A stretch of DNA of 64,000 nt, taken from the NCBI GenBank assembly GCA_035504235.1, contig DATJSH010000104.1:1-64000 (forward strand), in the 5' to 3' direction. Shown piece by piece: positions 8,943 through 15,967 of this stretch. The position numbers and the translations under genes are program-made. Every line of letters begins with the position of its first letter. The stretch's first letter is position 1. Origin of the DNA: DATARH01 sp035504235 (GTDB lineage Bacteria; Pseudomonadota; Alphaproteobacteria; ATCC43930; CGMCC-115725). The notes below the pieces were generated by a model. That model did not search any database, was not told the DNA's origin, and worked only from the letters and a program-made list of their open reading frames with translations.

Positions 8943-10094
8943 CTAATCCAGCATCGGGCGCAGACGCTCGACGGCCGCGGCAATCGCGGCCGGCTCGCGC
9001 GCAAAGCACAGCCGCAAACAGCCCTCGCCCATCGGGCCGAAGGCGCTGCCGGGCGCCAGCCCGACCTTGGTGCGGGCCAGAAGCTCCTTGGCGAAGGCGG
9101 CGCTGTCGCGCATCCCGGCGACTCGCAGAAATGCGTAGAAAGCACCATCCGGCCGCGCGACCTCGACGCGGCGGCACGACTGCAGCGCGCCGATCGCCGC
9201 CTCGCGCGCATCGCGGCAGCGCGTCACAAAGCTTTGGACGAACGGCTCGCCGTCGCGGATCGCGACGATGCCGGCGCGCTGCAGGAAGGTCGGCGAGCCG
9301 CTGGTGTTGAACTCGATCAACTTCTCCATCGTCGGCAAGAGATCGCGCGGGATCACCATCCAGCCGAGCCGCCAGCCAGTCATCGCCCAGCTTTTCGAAA
9401 AGCTGTTGACGACGATGAGTCGATCTTCGGCATCGCCCGCCTCCAGGAAGGAAGGCGCCATCCGGTTGCGGTATACGATGCGGTTGTAGACCTCGTCGGC
9501 GACGAGCCACAGCCCGCGCCGGCGAGCGAAATCGGCCAGCGCCGCGATCTCATCGGCCGAGGCCATCCAGCCGGTCGGGTTGGCCGGCGAGTTGATGAAG
9601 ACGCCCTTGGTGCGCGCGTCGCAGGCGGCGATAAGCTTATCGATGTCGAGCCGCCAGCCGCCGCCCGGCAGCGTATCGAGCGACACCAAACGCGGCTCAC
9701 CACCCATGATCGACACGACTGCCGCGATATTCGGCCAGATCGGCGCGACAATGACGAGGTTGTCGCCGGGATCGATCAGCGCCTGCGCAACCAGTGTCAG
9801 CGCGTTGATGCCGGCGCTGGTGACGACGATCCGCTCCATCCCGACGGGTTTCGAATAAAGCTCGGTCAAGTAATCGGCGATGGTCTGGCGCAGTTCGGGC
9901 AAGCCGGCCTTGTAGGTGTAGAAGGTCTCGCCGGCGCGCATCGCCGCGGATGCCGCCTCGCCGATAAACGACGGGGTCGGCACGTCGCTCTCGCCATACC
10001 ACAACGCGACGACCTCAGGATCGCCAAACCCGAGGGCGACCATATCGGCAATACGCGACGTTTCGAGATCGTGGATTGCCTGGCGCACGGACAT
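8943..10094 (-). CDS. Pyridoxal phosphate-dependent class I/II aminotransferase
   Basis: The 383-residue product carries the fold-type I aminotransferase signature with the PLP lysine in SFSKSWAMTGWRLGW. Other motifs are INSPANPTG and the C-terminal arginine region CLRLCFARE. An aspartate-aminotransferase-like enzyme is expected; the amino donor is unknown. The start at 10094 (MSVRQAIHDLE) is supported by GGGAG about eight bases upstream; the longer ORF start at 10166 adds a glycine-rich stretch without homology to the family. It lies downstream of the scoAB pair on the same strand with a gap of about 98 bases, so co-transcription is possible but not certain. Confidence 0.88.
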   Translation of the reverse strand: MSVRQAIHDLETSRIADMVALGFGDPEVVALWYGESDVPTPSFIGEAASAAMRAGETFYTYKAGLPELRQTIADYLTELYSKPVGMERIVVTSAGINALTLVAQALIDPGDNLVIVAPIWPNIAAVVSIMGGEPRLVSLDTLPGGGWRLDIDKLIAACDARTKGVFINSPANPTGWMASADEIAALADFARRRGLWLVADEVYNRIVYRNRMAPSFLEAGDAEDRLIVVNSFSKSWAMTGWRLGWMVIPRDLLPTMEKLIEFNTSGSPTFLQRAGIVAIRDGEPFVQSFVTRCRDAREAAIGALQSCRRVEVARPDGAFYAFLRVAGMRDSAAFAKELLARTKVGLAPGSAFGPMGEGCLRLCFAREPAAIAAAVERLRPMLD

Positions 10095-10192
10095 GGCCGA
10101 TCTCCCGCTGATAACCGGCGCCGCTGACCCCGAGGTATTCCCACGGGCCTCGGCCCCGTCAGTCAAGGGAGGTCGATTTCGCCGAGCAGCGC

Positions 10193-10840
10193 TCAGCCGA
10201 TCCCCGACCCGAGCGCGTAATCCGCTTGCGTCTTGCCGCGAATCTCCTGCAGCGACACCTCGGCCGCCAGCTCGATAAGGGTCATGCCGCCCTTGGCCTT
10301 GTCGATCTGGAAGACGCCGAGATCGGTGATGACCACATCGACAACGCCCGCGCCGGTGAGCGGCAAGGTGCAGCGATGGAGCAGCTTGGGCTCGTCTTTG
10401 GCGGTATGCTCCATGAGCACGATAACCCGTTTGACGCCGGCGACGAGGTCCATCGCGCCGCCCATGCCCTTGACCACACGGCCGGGAATCATCCAGTTGG
10501 CGAGATCGCCATTCTCGGCGACCTGCATCGCGCCGAGGATCGACAAATCGATATGCCCGCCGCGGATCATCCCGAAGGATTGGGCGCTGTCGAAATAGCT
10601 CGTCGTCGGCAGCTCGGTGATGGTCTGCTTGCCGGCGTTGATGAGGTCGGGGTCCTCGTCGCCCTCATAGGGGAACGGACCCATACCCAGCATGCCGTTC
10701 TCGCTCTGTAGCTGGACGGTGATGCCGGGCGGGATGAAGTTCGACACCAAGGTCGGGATGCCGATCCCGAGATTGACGTAGAAACCATCCTTCAGCTCGC
10801 GGGCGGCGCGTTGCGCCATCTGATCGCGTGTCCAGGGCAT
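10193..10840 (-). CDS. scoB: 3-oxoacid CoA-transferase subunit B
   Basis: The 215-residue product matches the beta subunit of class I CoA-transferases, with NLGIGIPTLV near residue 24 and the catalytic glutamate in QSENGMLG near residue 46, followed by DLSILGAMQV and WMIPGRVVKGMGGAMDL. With subunit A it moves CoA between succinyl-CoA and a 3-oxoacid such as acetoacetate in ketone-body and polyhydroxybutyrate use. A GAGGAG ribosome site sits about eight bases before the ATG. It is 18 bases downstream of scoA, so the two form an operon. The exact 3-oxoacid (acetoacetate or 3-oxoadipate) is not determined by sequence alone. Confidence 0.93.
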   Translation of the reverse strand: MPWTRDQMAQRAARELKDGFYVNLGIGIPTLVSNFIPPGITVQLQSENGMLGMGPFPYEGDEDPDLINAGKQTITELPTTSYFDSAQSFGMIRGGHIDLSILGAMQVAENGDLANWMIPGRVVKGMGGAMDLVAGVKRVIVLMEHTAKDEPKLLHRCTLPLTGAGVVDVVITDLGVFQIDKAKGGMTLIELAAEVSLQEIRGKTQADYALGSGIG

Positions 10841-10858
10841 GATGGTGCTCCTCGAAGC

Positions 10859-11560
10859 TCAAGCGCGCTGGCGCACGGTGCGCTGCTCTATACGCTTTTC
10901 ATAATGGTCGTAATGGACGATGCGCTGCACAAAGATGCCGGGAGTATGCATCTGGTCGGGGTCGATCTCGCCCGCCGGCACGAGGTGCTCGACCTCGACC
11001 ACCGTGGTCTTCGCCGCCGTCGCCATCACGGGGTTGAAGTTGCGCGCGGTCTTGCGGAACACGAGATTGCCCTCGGTGTCCGCCTTCCAGGCGTGGATGA
11101 CCGCGAGGTCGGCGACGAGCCCGCGCTCCATGACATAGGTCGCGCCGTCGAACTCGCGGGTCTCCTTGCCCTCGGCGACGAGCGTGCCGACCCCGGTCTT
11201 GGTGAAAAACGCCGGAATGCCCGCCCCGCCGGCGCGAATGCGCTCGGCGAGCGTGCCTTGTGGATTGAACTCCAGCTCCAGCTCGCCCTTCAGGTAGAGC
11301 TCGGCGAACAGCTTGTTCTCGCCGACATAGGACGAGATCATCTTCTTGATCTGCCGGGTTTCGAGCAAAATTCCGAGCCCCGCGCCATCGACCCCGGCGT
11401 TGTTGGAGATGACCGTCAGCCCCTTGATCCCGGACTCCTTGATCGCCGCGATCAGCTTTTCCGGGATGCCTGAGAGGCCGAACCCGCCGGCCATGATCGT
11501 CATGCCGTCGTGCAACAGCCCCGCGAGGGCCGCTTTGGCGTCGGGATAGGTCTTGTTCAT
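10859..11560 (-). CDS. scoA: 3-oxoacid CoA-transferase subunit A
   Basis: From the ATG at 11560 the product is 233 residues, the usual length of subunit A. It contains the family motif GGFGLSGIPEKLI, GSGGFG-type phosphate loop regions and PAFFTKTGVGTLVAEGKE. A strong AGGAG ribosome site precedes the ATG. The open frame extends upstream to 11695, but this would run through a 9-bp intrinsic terminator hairpin at 11591-11620, so I reject the longer start. It is the first gene of scoAB and its leader is discussed separately. Confident on family; the physiological substrate is not fixed. Confidence 0.93.
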   Translation of the reverse strand: MNKTYPDAKAALAGLLHDGMTIMAGGFGLSGIPEKLIAAIKESGIKGLTVISNNAGVDGAGLGILLETRQIKKMISSYVGENKLFAELYLKGELELEFNPQGTLAERIRAGGAGIPAFFTKTGVGTLVAEGKETREFDGATYVMERGLVADLAVIHAWKADTEGNLVFRKTARNFNPVMATAAKTTVVEVEHLVPAGEIDPDQMHTPGIFVQRIVHYDHYEKRIEQRTVRQRA

Positions 11561-11590
11561 CGCACCGCTCCTGCTGCGGAGCGGTTTAGC

Positions 11591-11620
11591 AAAAAAAGAG
11601 GCCGCTACGAAAGCGGCCTC
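11591..11620 (-). terminator. Intrinsic terminator hairpin in the scoAB 5' leader
   Basis: On the minus strand the arms GAGGCCGCT and AGCGGCCTC (9 perfect base pairs, 5-base loop) are followed directly by seven T. It lies 30 bases upstream of the scoA start, in the direction of scoAB transcription. Smaller hairpins (GTACG/CGTAC and CATC/GATG) occur within the 60 bases before it. This is either an attenuator in the scoAB leader or the end of a small RNA. No regulatory peptide with repeated codons was obvious. Confidence 0.75.
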
Positions 11621-11794
11621 AAAGGCTGAGGGGAGGATGCCCATGCGGGCAGCGCACATCGCGAGATGTACGTCGGCGTACAGAATGATGGGCAAAGATC
11701 ACTGAAACGTTAATCGAGCATCGTCTTGCTCGCGCATGTCGCGCGCCGCAAAGAAAACCCTTGCATCGCCGGGGGCGCGGTCCAAAAATTGTCG

Positions 11795-11900
11795 TGAGGC
11801 TGGGGTGCTGCCCGGCGCGCGGGGCGTCCGCGAGCTGCGAGGCGGCTGAGAACAGACCCACTGAACCTGGCCGGGCCTGGTCCCGGTGGAGGGAGTCCGT
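11795..11900 (+). ncRNA. TPP riboswitch (THI element)
   Basis: The conserved thiamine pyrophosphate riboswitch blocks appear in order: GGGGTGC at 11802-11808, GGCTGAGA at 11844-11851, ACCC followed by CTGAACCTG at 11857-11869, and a closing GGAGGGAG at 11888-11895. It directly precedes thiO-thiS-thiG. The terminal purine block also looks like the ribosome binding site of thiO, so ligand binding probably hides it and blocks translation, as in other Gram-negative THI elements. No terminator follows, which agrees with translational rather than transcriptional control. Confidence 0.93.
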
Positions 11901-11901
11901 C

Positions 11902-13083
11902 ATCACCGCGCAAGTTCCAACACATTCGCCTCGGCCGAAAACCGTCGTCATCGGGGCCGGCGTCATCGGACTCGGCATCGCCTGGCGTCTGGCGCAGGCC
12001 GGCTGCAGGGTCGACGTCTTCGACAAAGGCGAGGCCGGGCACGGCGCAAGCTGGGCAGCGGCGGGGATGCTCGCCGCCGCGGCCGAGGCCGAGCCGGGCG
12101 AAGAGCCGCTGCTGCCGCTGACCCTCGAAAGCCAGCGCCTGTGGCCGGACTTCACCCGCGAGCTCGCCGCGGCGACCGGCATTTCCTGCGAGTACCGCGA
12201 CGAAGGGACACTGGTCGTCGCGCTCAACCGCGACGACGCGGAGGCGCTGCGCCATTCGTTCGAATTTCAGCGCGGCCTCGGGCTCGACATCGAGTGGCTC
12301 AACGCCGCCGAAGCGCGGCGCCTGGAGCCGCATCTGAAGCCCGGCATTGCCGGCGCCGTGTTGAGCCGCAACGACCACCAGGTCGAGAACCGGGCGTTGG
12401 CGCGGGCGCTGATCGCCGCCTGCCGCGGCGCCGGCGTCACCATTCACGAGCGTTGCCCGGTGACTGAAGTCGCGATGGCGGGAGGCAAAATCTGCGGGGT
12501 CGAAACCGTGCACGGCCGCGAGGACGCCGATGTCGCGGTGCTCGCCGCCGGCGCGTGGTCCCGCGAGGTGGGCGGCATCCCCGCAGCGTTCCGCCCCCCG
12601 GTGCGACCGATCAAGGGCCAGATGCTGGCGGTGCAGATGGACAAGGCCGTGCCGCTGCTGCGCCATGTCGTGTGGCTGCCAAATGGCGGCTATCTGGTGC
12701 CGCGCAACGACGGGCGGCTGATCGTCGGCGGCACCGTCGAAGAACGCGGTTTCGACACGGCGATCACCGCCGGCGGATTGCTGACCCTGATCGAGGCGGC
12801 GTGGCGCGCGGTGCCGACGATCGAGGAACTGCCGATCGCCGAGACCTGGGTCGGGTTTCGCCCCGGCTCGCGCGACGACGCGCCGATGCTAGGGTCGAGC
12901 GGCGTCGACGGGCTTGTCGTCGCGACCGGCCATCACCGCAATGGCATCCTCCTGACCCCCATCAGCGCCGCCGTGATGAGCGAATATATTTTGTCGGGGC
13001 ATCTGCCCGAGATGGCGCGGCCGTTCGACCCGCAGCGTTTCGCCAAAACCCGGCCGGCGCCGCTTGCCGAGGCGGCGCAATGA
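11902..13083 (+). CDS. thiO: Glycine oxidase ThiO
   Basis: ThiO oxidises glycine to iminoglycine for the thiazole ring of thiamine. The FAD-binding motif VVIGAGVIGLGIAWRLA is at the N-terminus, DKGEAGHGASWAAAGML is the second conserved block, and the C-terminus has VATGHHRNGILLTP, typical of ThiO. The start is a problem: no in-frame ATG, GTG or TTG exists between the riboswitch and the FAD motif. I place the start at ATC 11902, six bases after GGAGGGAG, as the best-positioned non-standard candidate; a sequence error is the alternative. The gene ends in an ATGA overlap with thiS. Family call secure, start weak. Confidence 0.9.
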   Translation: MTAQVPTHSPRPKTVVIGAGVIGLGIAWRLAQAGCRVDVFDKGEAGHGASWAAAGMLAAAAEAEPGEEPLLPLTLESQRLWPDFTRELAAATGISCEYRDEGTLVVALNRDDAEALRHSFEFQRGLGLDIEWLNAAEARRLEPHLKPGIAGAVLSRNDHQVENRALARALIAACRGAGVTIHERCPVTEVAMAGGKICGVETVHGREDADVAVLAAGAWSREVGGIPAAFRPPVRPIKGQMLAVQMDKAVPLLRHVVWLPNGGYLVPRNDGRLIVGGTVEERGFDTAITAGGLLTLIEAAWRAVPTIEELPIAETWVGFRPGSRDDAPMLGSSGVDGLVVATGHHRNGILLTPISAAVMSEYILSGHLPEMARPFDPQRFAKTRPAPLAEAAQ

Positions 13084-13286
13084 CCCGGCTCAAGATCAAT
13101 GGCATCGATGAGGAAGTCGCCGCGACCACCGTCGCGCAGCTTCTCGCGGCGCGGGGGATCGACCCGGCGGCGCGGTTTCTCGCGGTGGCGATCAACGGCG
13201 CGGTGGTGCGCCGCACGAGCTGGGACGAGGCGGCGCTCAGCGCCGGCGATGCGGTCGAGATCGTCCGGCCGTTGCAAGGCGGGTGA
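13080..13286 (+). CDS. thiS: Sulfur carrier protein ThiS
   Basis: This is a 68-residue ubiquitin-like protein ending in Gly-Gly (RPLQGG), the site where ThiF-type enzymes adenylate it and sulfur is loaded as thiocarboxylate. Its start overlaps the thiO stop (ATGA), which ties their translation. It hands sulfur to ThiG for thiazole formation. The N-terminal MTRLKINGID and the central VAINGAVVRR strand fit the family. No thiF is seen nearby. Confidence 0.94.
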   Translation: MTRLKINGIDEEVAATTVAQLLAARGIDPAARFLAVAINGAVVRRTSWDEAALSAGDAVEIVRPLQGG

Positions 13287-13305
13287 TCTCCCCCGTCGCC
13301 TCCCG

Positions 13306-13331
13306 CGGGCTTGACCCGCGGATCAAGCCCG
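13306..13331. repeat. Palindromic hairpin between thiS and thiG
   Basis: The arms CGGGCTTGA (13306-13314) and TCAAGCCCG (13323-13331) form a 9-bp stem with an 8-base loop. The sequence resembles the GC-rich palindrome seen again at 51411-51518, so it looks like a dispersed intergenic repeat. No T run follows, so it is not a standard terminator, though it may protect the upstream mRNA end. Confidence 0.6.
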
Positions 13332-13390
13332 GCCAAGGAGACAAAAAGAAAATAGCAAGGGTTGGGTAAGAGTATTTTAGGATAGCGGAC

Positions 13391-14167
13391 ATGAGCAGCG
13401 ACGACCCGTTCATCATCGCCGGCACGACCATGGCGTCGCGCCTTTTTGTCGGCAGCGCGCGCTATCCGAACCAGCAGGTGATGCTCGACGCGATGGCGGC
13501 GGCCAACCCATGCATGGTGACGATGTCGATCCGCCGTATCAGTCTTGAAGGCTATGCCGAGAGCCTTGTCGACTTGTTGGGCGACCGCTATCCGATCCTT
13601 CCCAACACCGCCGGCTGCGTGACCGCGCGCGACGCGGTGCTGACCGCCGAGCTGGCGCGCGAGGCGCTCGACACCAACTGGATCAAGCTCGAGCTGATCG
13701 GTGATCGCGAGCTGCTCTACCCCGATGTCGAACAGCTCGTGCACGCCGCCGATGAGCTGGTGCGCAAGGGATTTGTCGTGCTGCCCTATTGCAACGACGA
13801 CCCCGTGAGTTGCCGCAAGCTCGCCGATGTCGGCTGCGCGGCGGTGATGCCGCTGGGCTCGCTGATCGGCTCCGGGCGCGGCGTCGCCAACCCCGGCGGG
13901 ATCGAGCTGATCTGCGCACGCAGCCCGGTGCCGGTGGTGCTCGACGCCGGGATCGGCACCGCGTCGGACGCGGCGCTGGCGATGGAACTTGGCTGCGACG
14001 CGGTGATGGTCGACACGGCGATCGCCAAGTCGCACGACCCCGTGCGCATGGCCGGCGCGATGAAGGCCGCGGTGGAAGGCGGACGGCTCGCTCGGCTCGC
14101 CGGACGCATCCCCAAGCGCAGCATGGCCGAGCCATCGAGCCCGCAGCTGGGCCTGGTCGGGACGTAA
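13391..14167 (+). CDS. thiG: Thiazole synthase ThiG
   Basis: The 258-residue TIM-barrel product joins 1-deoxy-D-xylulose 5-phosphate, iminoglycine and ThiS thiocarboxylate into the thiazole phosphate of thiamine. Motifs include GTTMASRLFVGSARYP at the N-terminus, LPNTAGC, NWIKLELIGD with the catalytic lysine, VLPYCNDDP and MPLGSLIGSGRGVANP, then DAGIGTASDAALAMELGCD. Length is normal. It lies 104 bases after thiS with a hairpin in the gap and should be under the same riboswitch. thiE, thiD and thiC are not in the window. Confidence 0.95.
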   Translation: MSSDDPFIIAGTTMASRLFVGSARYPNQQVMLDAMAAANPCMVTMSIRRISLEGYAESLVDLLGDRYPILPNTAGCVTARDAVLTAELAREALDTNWIKLELIGDRELLYPDVEQLVHAADELVRKGFVVLPYCNDDPVSCRKLADVGCAAVMPLGSLIGSGRGVANPGGIELICARSPVPVVLDAGIGTASDAALAMELGCDAVMVDTAIAKSHDPVRMAGAMKAAVEGGRLARLAGRIPKRSMAEPSSPQLGLVGT

Positions 14168-14208
14168 TTCCTGCAACGTCCCTCTTCGCCGTGGGGGCGG
14201 AGAGGTTA

Positions 14209-14256
14209 GGTGAGGTGGGGGATTCCACAGACGTGTCCCAGCGCGCCCACCTCACC
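14209..14256. repeat. Inverted repeat after thiG
   Basis: The perfect 11-base arms GGTGAGGTGGG (14209-14219) and CCCACCTCACC (14246-14256) enclose 26 bases. Another palindrome (CCAGCGC / GCGCTGG) follows. The element fills the gap between thiG and the rhomboid gene and looks like a dispersed palindromic repeat or small non-autonomous element. No transposase ORF is attached. Confidence 0.55.
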
Positions 14257-14276
14257 CTCCCAGCGCTCCGCGCTGG

Positions 14277-14300
14277 CCCTCTCCCTCTCCCTCTCCCTCT
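14277..14300. repeat. CCCTCT hexamer tandem repeat (four copies)
   Basis: Four perfect head-to-tail copies of CCCTCT are followed by a C run, ending about 20 bases before the rhomboid protease ATG. Short tandem repeats of this kind can gain or lose units by slippage. A length change here would alter the spacing of the 5' leader, not the reading frame. Confidence 0.8.
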
Positions 14301-14325
14301 CCCCCCAATGGGTGGAGCGGGATGA

Positions 14326-15129
14326 ATGTTCTTTTTTCTGCCGCTCTATGACGACAATCCGACCAATCGCGCGCCGGTCGTTACCTATCTACTGATCGGC
14401 ACGTGCGTCGCGGTGTTTCTGTGGCAGCTCGGTCAGAATGCCGAAGACGTCGCCTACAGCTACGGCATGATCCCAGCGGTGCTGTTCGGCGAGGGGCACT
14501 TGCCCCAAAGCCTCGTGGCCGTCCCGCCATGGGCGACGATCCTCACCAGCATGTTCCTCCATGGCGGCTGGCTGCATATCGGCGGCAACATGCTGTTCCT
14601 GTGGATCTTCGGGAACAACGTCGAGGATGTGCTGGGCCACTTCCGCTATTTGTTGCTTTACCTCATCAGCGGCGTCGCGGCGGCCATGGGCCAGGCGCTG
14701 TCCGACCCCACCTCGACCGTGCCGATGCTCGGTGCGAGCGGAGCGATCGCCGGTGTGCTCGGCGCCTATCTGGTGATCTACCCGAAAGCCAACGTGCACG
14801 TCCTGGTGCTGATCATCATTATCCTGCGCATCGTGACGGTGCCGGCGTGGATCATGCTCGGGCTGTGGTTCGCCGTGCAGCTGGCAAGCGGACTCTTCAG
14901 CAGCGGCGTCACCGGCGGCGTGGCGTTCTGGGCTCACGTAAGCGGGTTCACGACCGGCATCGTGCTGCTGCTGGCGATGCGGCCGGCCTCGCTCATGCTG
15001 CTTCAGCCGGCACGCACAGCGGGATTTATCGCCGCACCGGCGCGACGCTTTGCCGGCCGCCGCACCTTCCACGGGAGCGTGCCGGACAGCGGCTCGTCGC
15101 GTTTTCGCCGACGCGGCCCGTGGGATTAA
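14326..15129 (+). CDS. Rhomboid family intramembrane serine protease
   Basis: The 267-residue product has about six hydrophobic helices. Rhomboid hallmarks are present: FLHGGWLHIGGNMLFLWIFG (first conserved His/Asn loop), the catalytic serine in LGASGAIAG and the catalytic histidine in HVSGF. Rhomboids cut transmembrane substrates within the membrane. The C-terminal 45 residues are basic and probably cytoplasmic. The gene begins after a palindrome and a CCCTCT microsatellite, 158 bases downstream of thiG, so it may have its own promoter. Substrate unknown. Confidence 0.92.
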   Translation: MFFFLPLYDDNPTNRAPVVTYLLIGTCVAVFLWQLGQNAEDVAYSYGMIPAVLFGEGHLPQSLVAVPPWATILTSMFLHGGWLHIGGNMLFLWIFGNNVEDVLGHFRYLLLYLISGVAAAMGQALSDPTSTVPMLGASGAIAGVLGAYLVIYPKANVHVLVLIIIILRIVTVPAWIMLGLWFAVQLASGLFSSGVTGGVAFWAHVSGFTTGIVLLLAMRPASLMLLQPARTAGFIAAPARRFAGRRTFHGSVPDSGSSRFRRRGPWD

Positions 15130-15229
15130 CGACGCACGTCGCTCCGCAGGAACGGCCGCGGCCGCAATTGCCGCGGCAACCGCGTCGCAGCCGGTCTCCT
15201 CCTTTCCCCTTCCGTAGAAGAACGGCGAC

Positions 15230-15748
15230 CTATAGCCGGATGTGGGTGATTTCCTTGTAGGCGCGATGATCGACAAAATGACGCTCCCGCGTCGCCCGGT
15301 CGATATAGAGGAACACCTGGATCACGAAGATCATGTTGACCGTGTCGCCGTCAGACGAGAGCGGCATGAACAGCACCTTGGTGTGGCGCTCCGGATCGTG
15401 GCGCGCGGGCGAAAAGAACAGGCATTCCGAATAGAGCGCGCGCCGGGTCTCGACGCATTCGTCATAGAGCGCCAGCACATGCGCGCTGTAATCGGGGCCG
15501 GGCAACACCTCGTCGAGAAAGCGACCCGTCGCGTTGACGCCGTGTGCGCGCGCGTTCTCGGTGCCGATCAGCCGATAGCGGTAGCGCCCATCGTCAAGCC
15601 GCTCGACCAGCATCACATCGGGCAGCAGCTTGGGGATATCGATCGGATCGATATCGGCGCGGCTCGGCATCACTCGCCCCGCGGCCTTCTCGAGCCAATA
15701 AAGATGGGCCTGCTCCAGTCGGGGATCGGTAAAGGGCGTTTGGCGCAT
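15230..15748 (-). CDS. PAS domain-containing protein (PAS_5 family)
   Basis: The 172-residue product is the stand-alone PAS_5 type common in Alphaproteobacteria. It has an opening helix with LYWLEKAAGRVMPSRADIDP, then the PAS core DVMLVERLDDGRYRYRLIGTENARAHG, and a closing strand VNMIFVIQVF. It probably senses a small ligand or redox change, but no output domain is present. The start is uncertain: ATG at 15748 is preferred, while a TTG at 15778 would add ten residues. It is convergent with the rhomboid gene (100 bases apart) and divergent from the PBP1A gene. Confidence 0.85.
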   Translation of the reverse strand: MRQTPFTDPRLEQAHLYWLEKAAGRVMPSRADIDPIDIPKLLPDVMLVERLDDGRYRYRLIGTENARAHGVNATGRFLDEVLPGPDYSAHVLALYDECVETRRALYSECLFFSPARHDPERHTKVLFMPLSSDGDTVNMIFVIQVFLYIDRATRERHFVDHRAYKEITHIRL

Positions 15749-15967
15749 GGCTTCGCATCCGACCTCGCTGTGCAGCAAAGCAGTGTCGCCGATGACGCGC
15801 CTCCTCCGGATTAAACACTTTTCCGGTGGCTCTATCTGCCATAAGGGGGGTTAACAACGGTTGAACAGTCCGCGGGAATGAATCCGCGGGATCGCGTGTT
15901 TGCGGGAGTGCGCCCCCGCGTGAATTTGCTCTCTGGCGGCGCGCGGGGTTCCCATGGCAGTTTTCTT

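Noticed and set aside
10859..11695. Longer scoA start at 11695
   Set aside because: The additional residues would be translated from an intrinsic terminator hairpin, while the ATG at 11560 has a strong AGGAG site.
14277..14306. Repeat array as a possible CRISPR
   Set aside because: The units are six bases and contiguous without spacers; it is a microsatellite.
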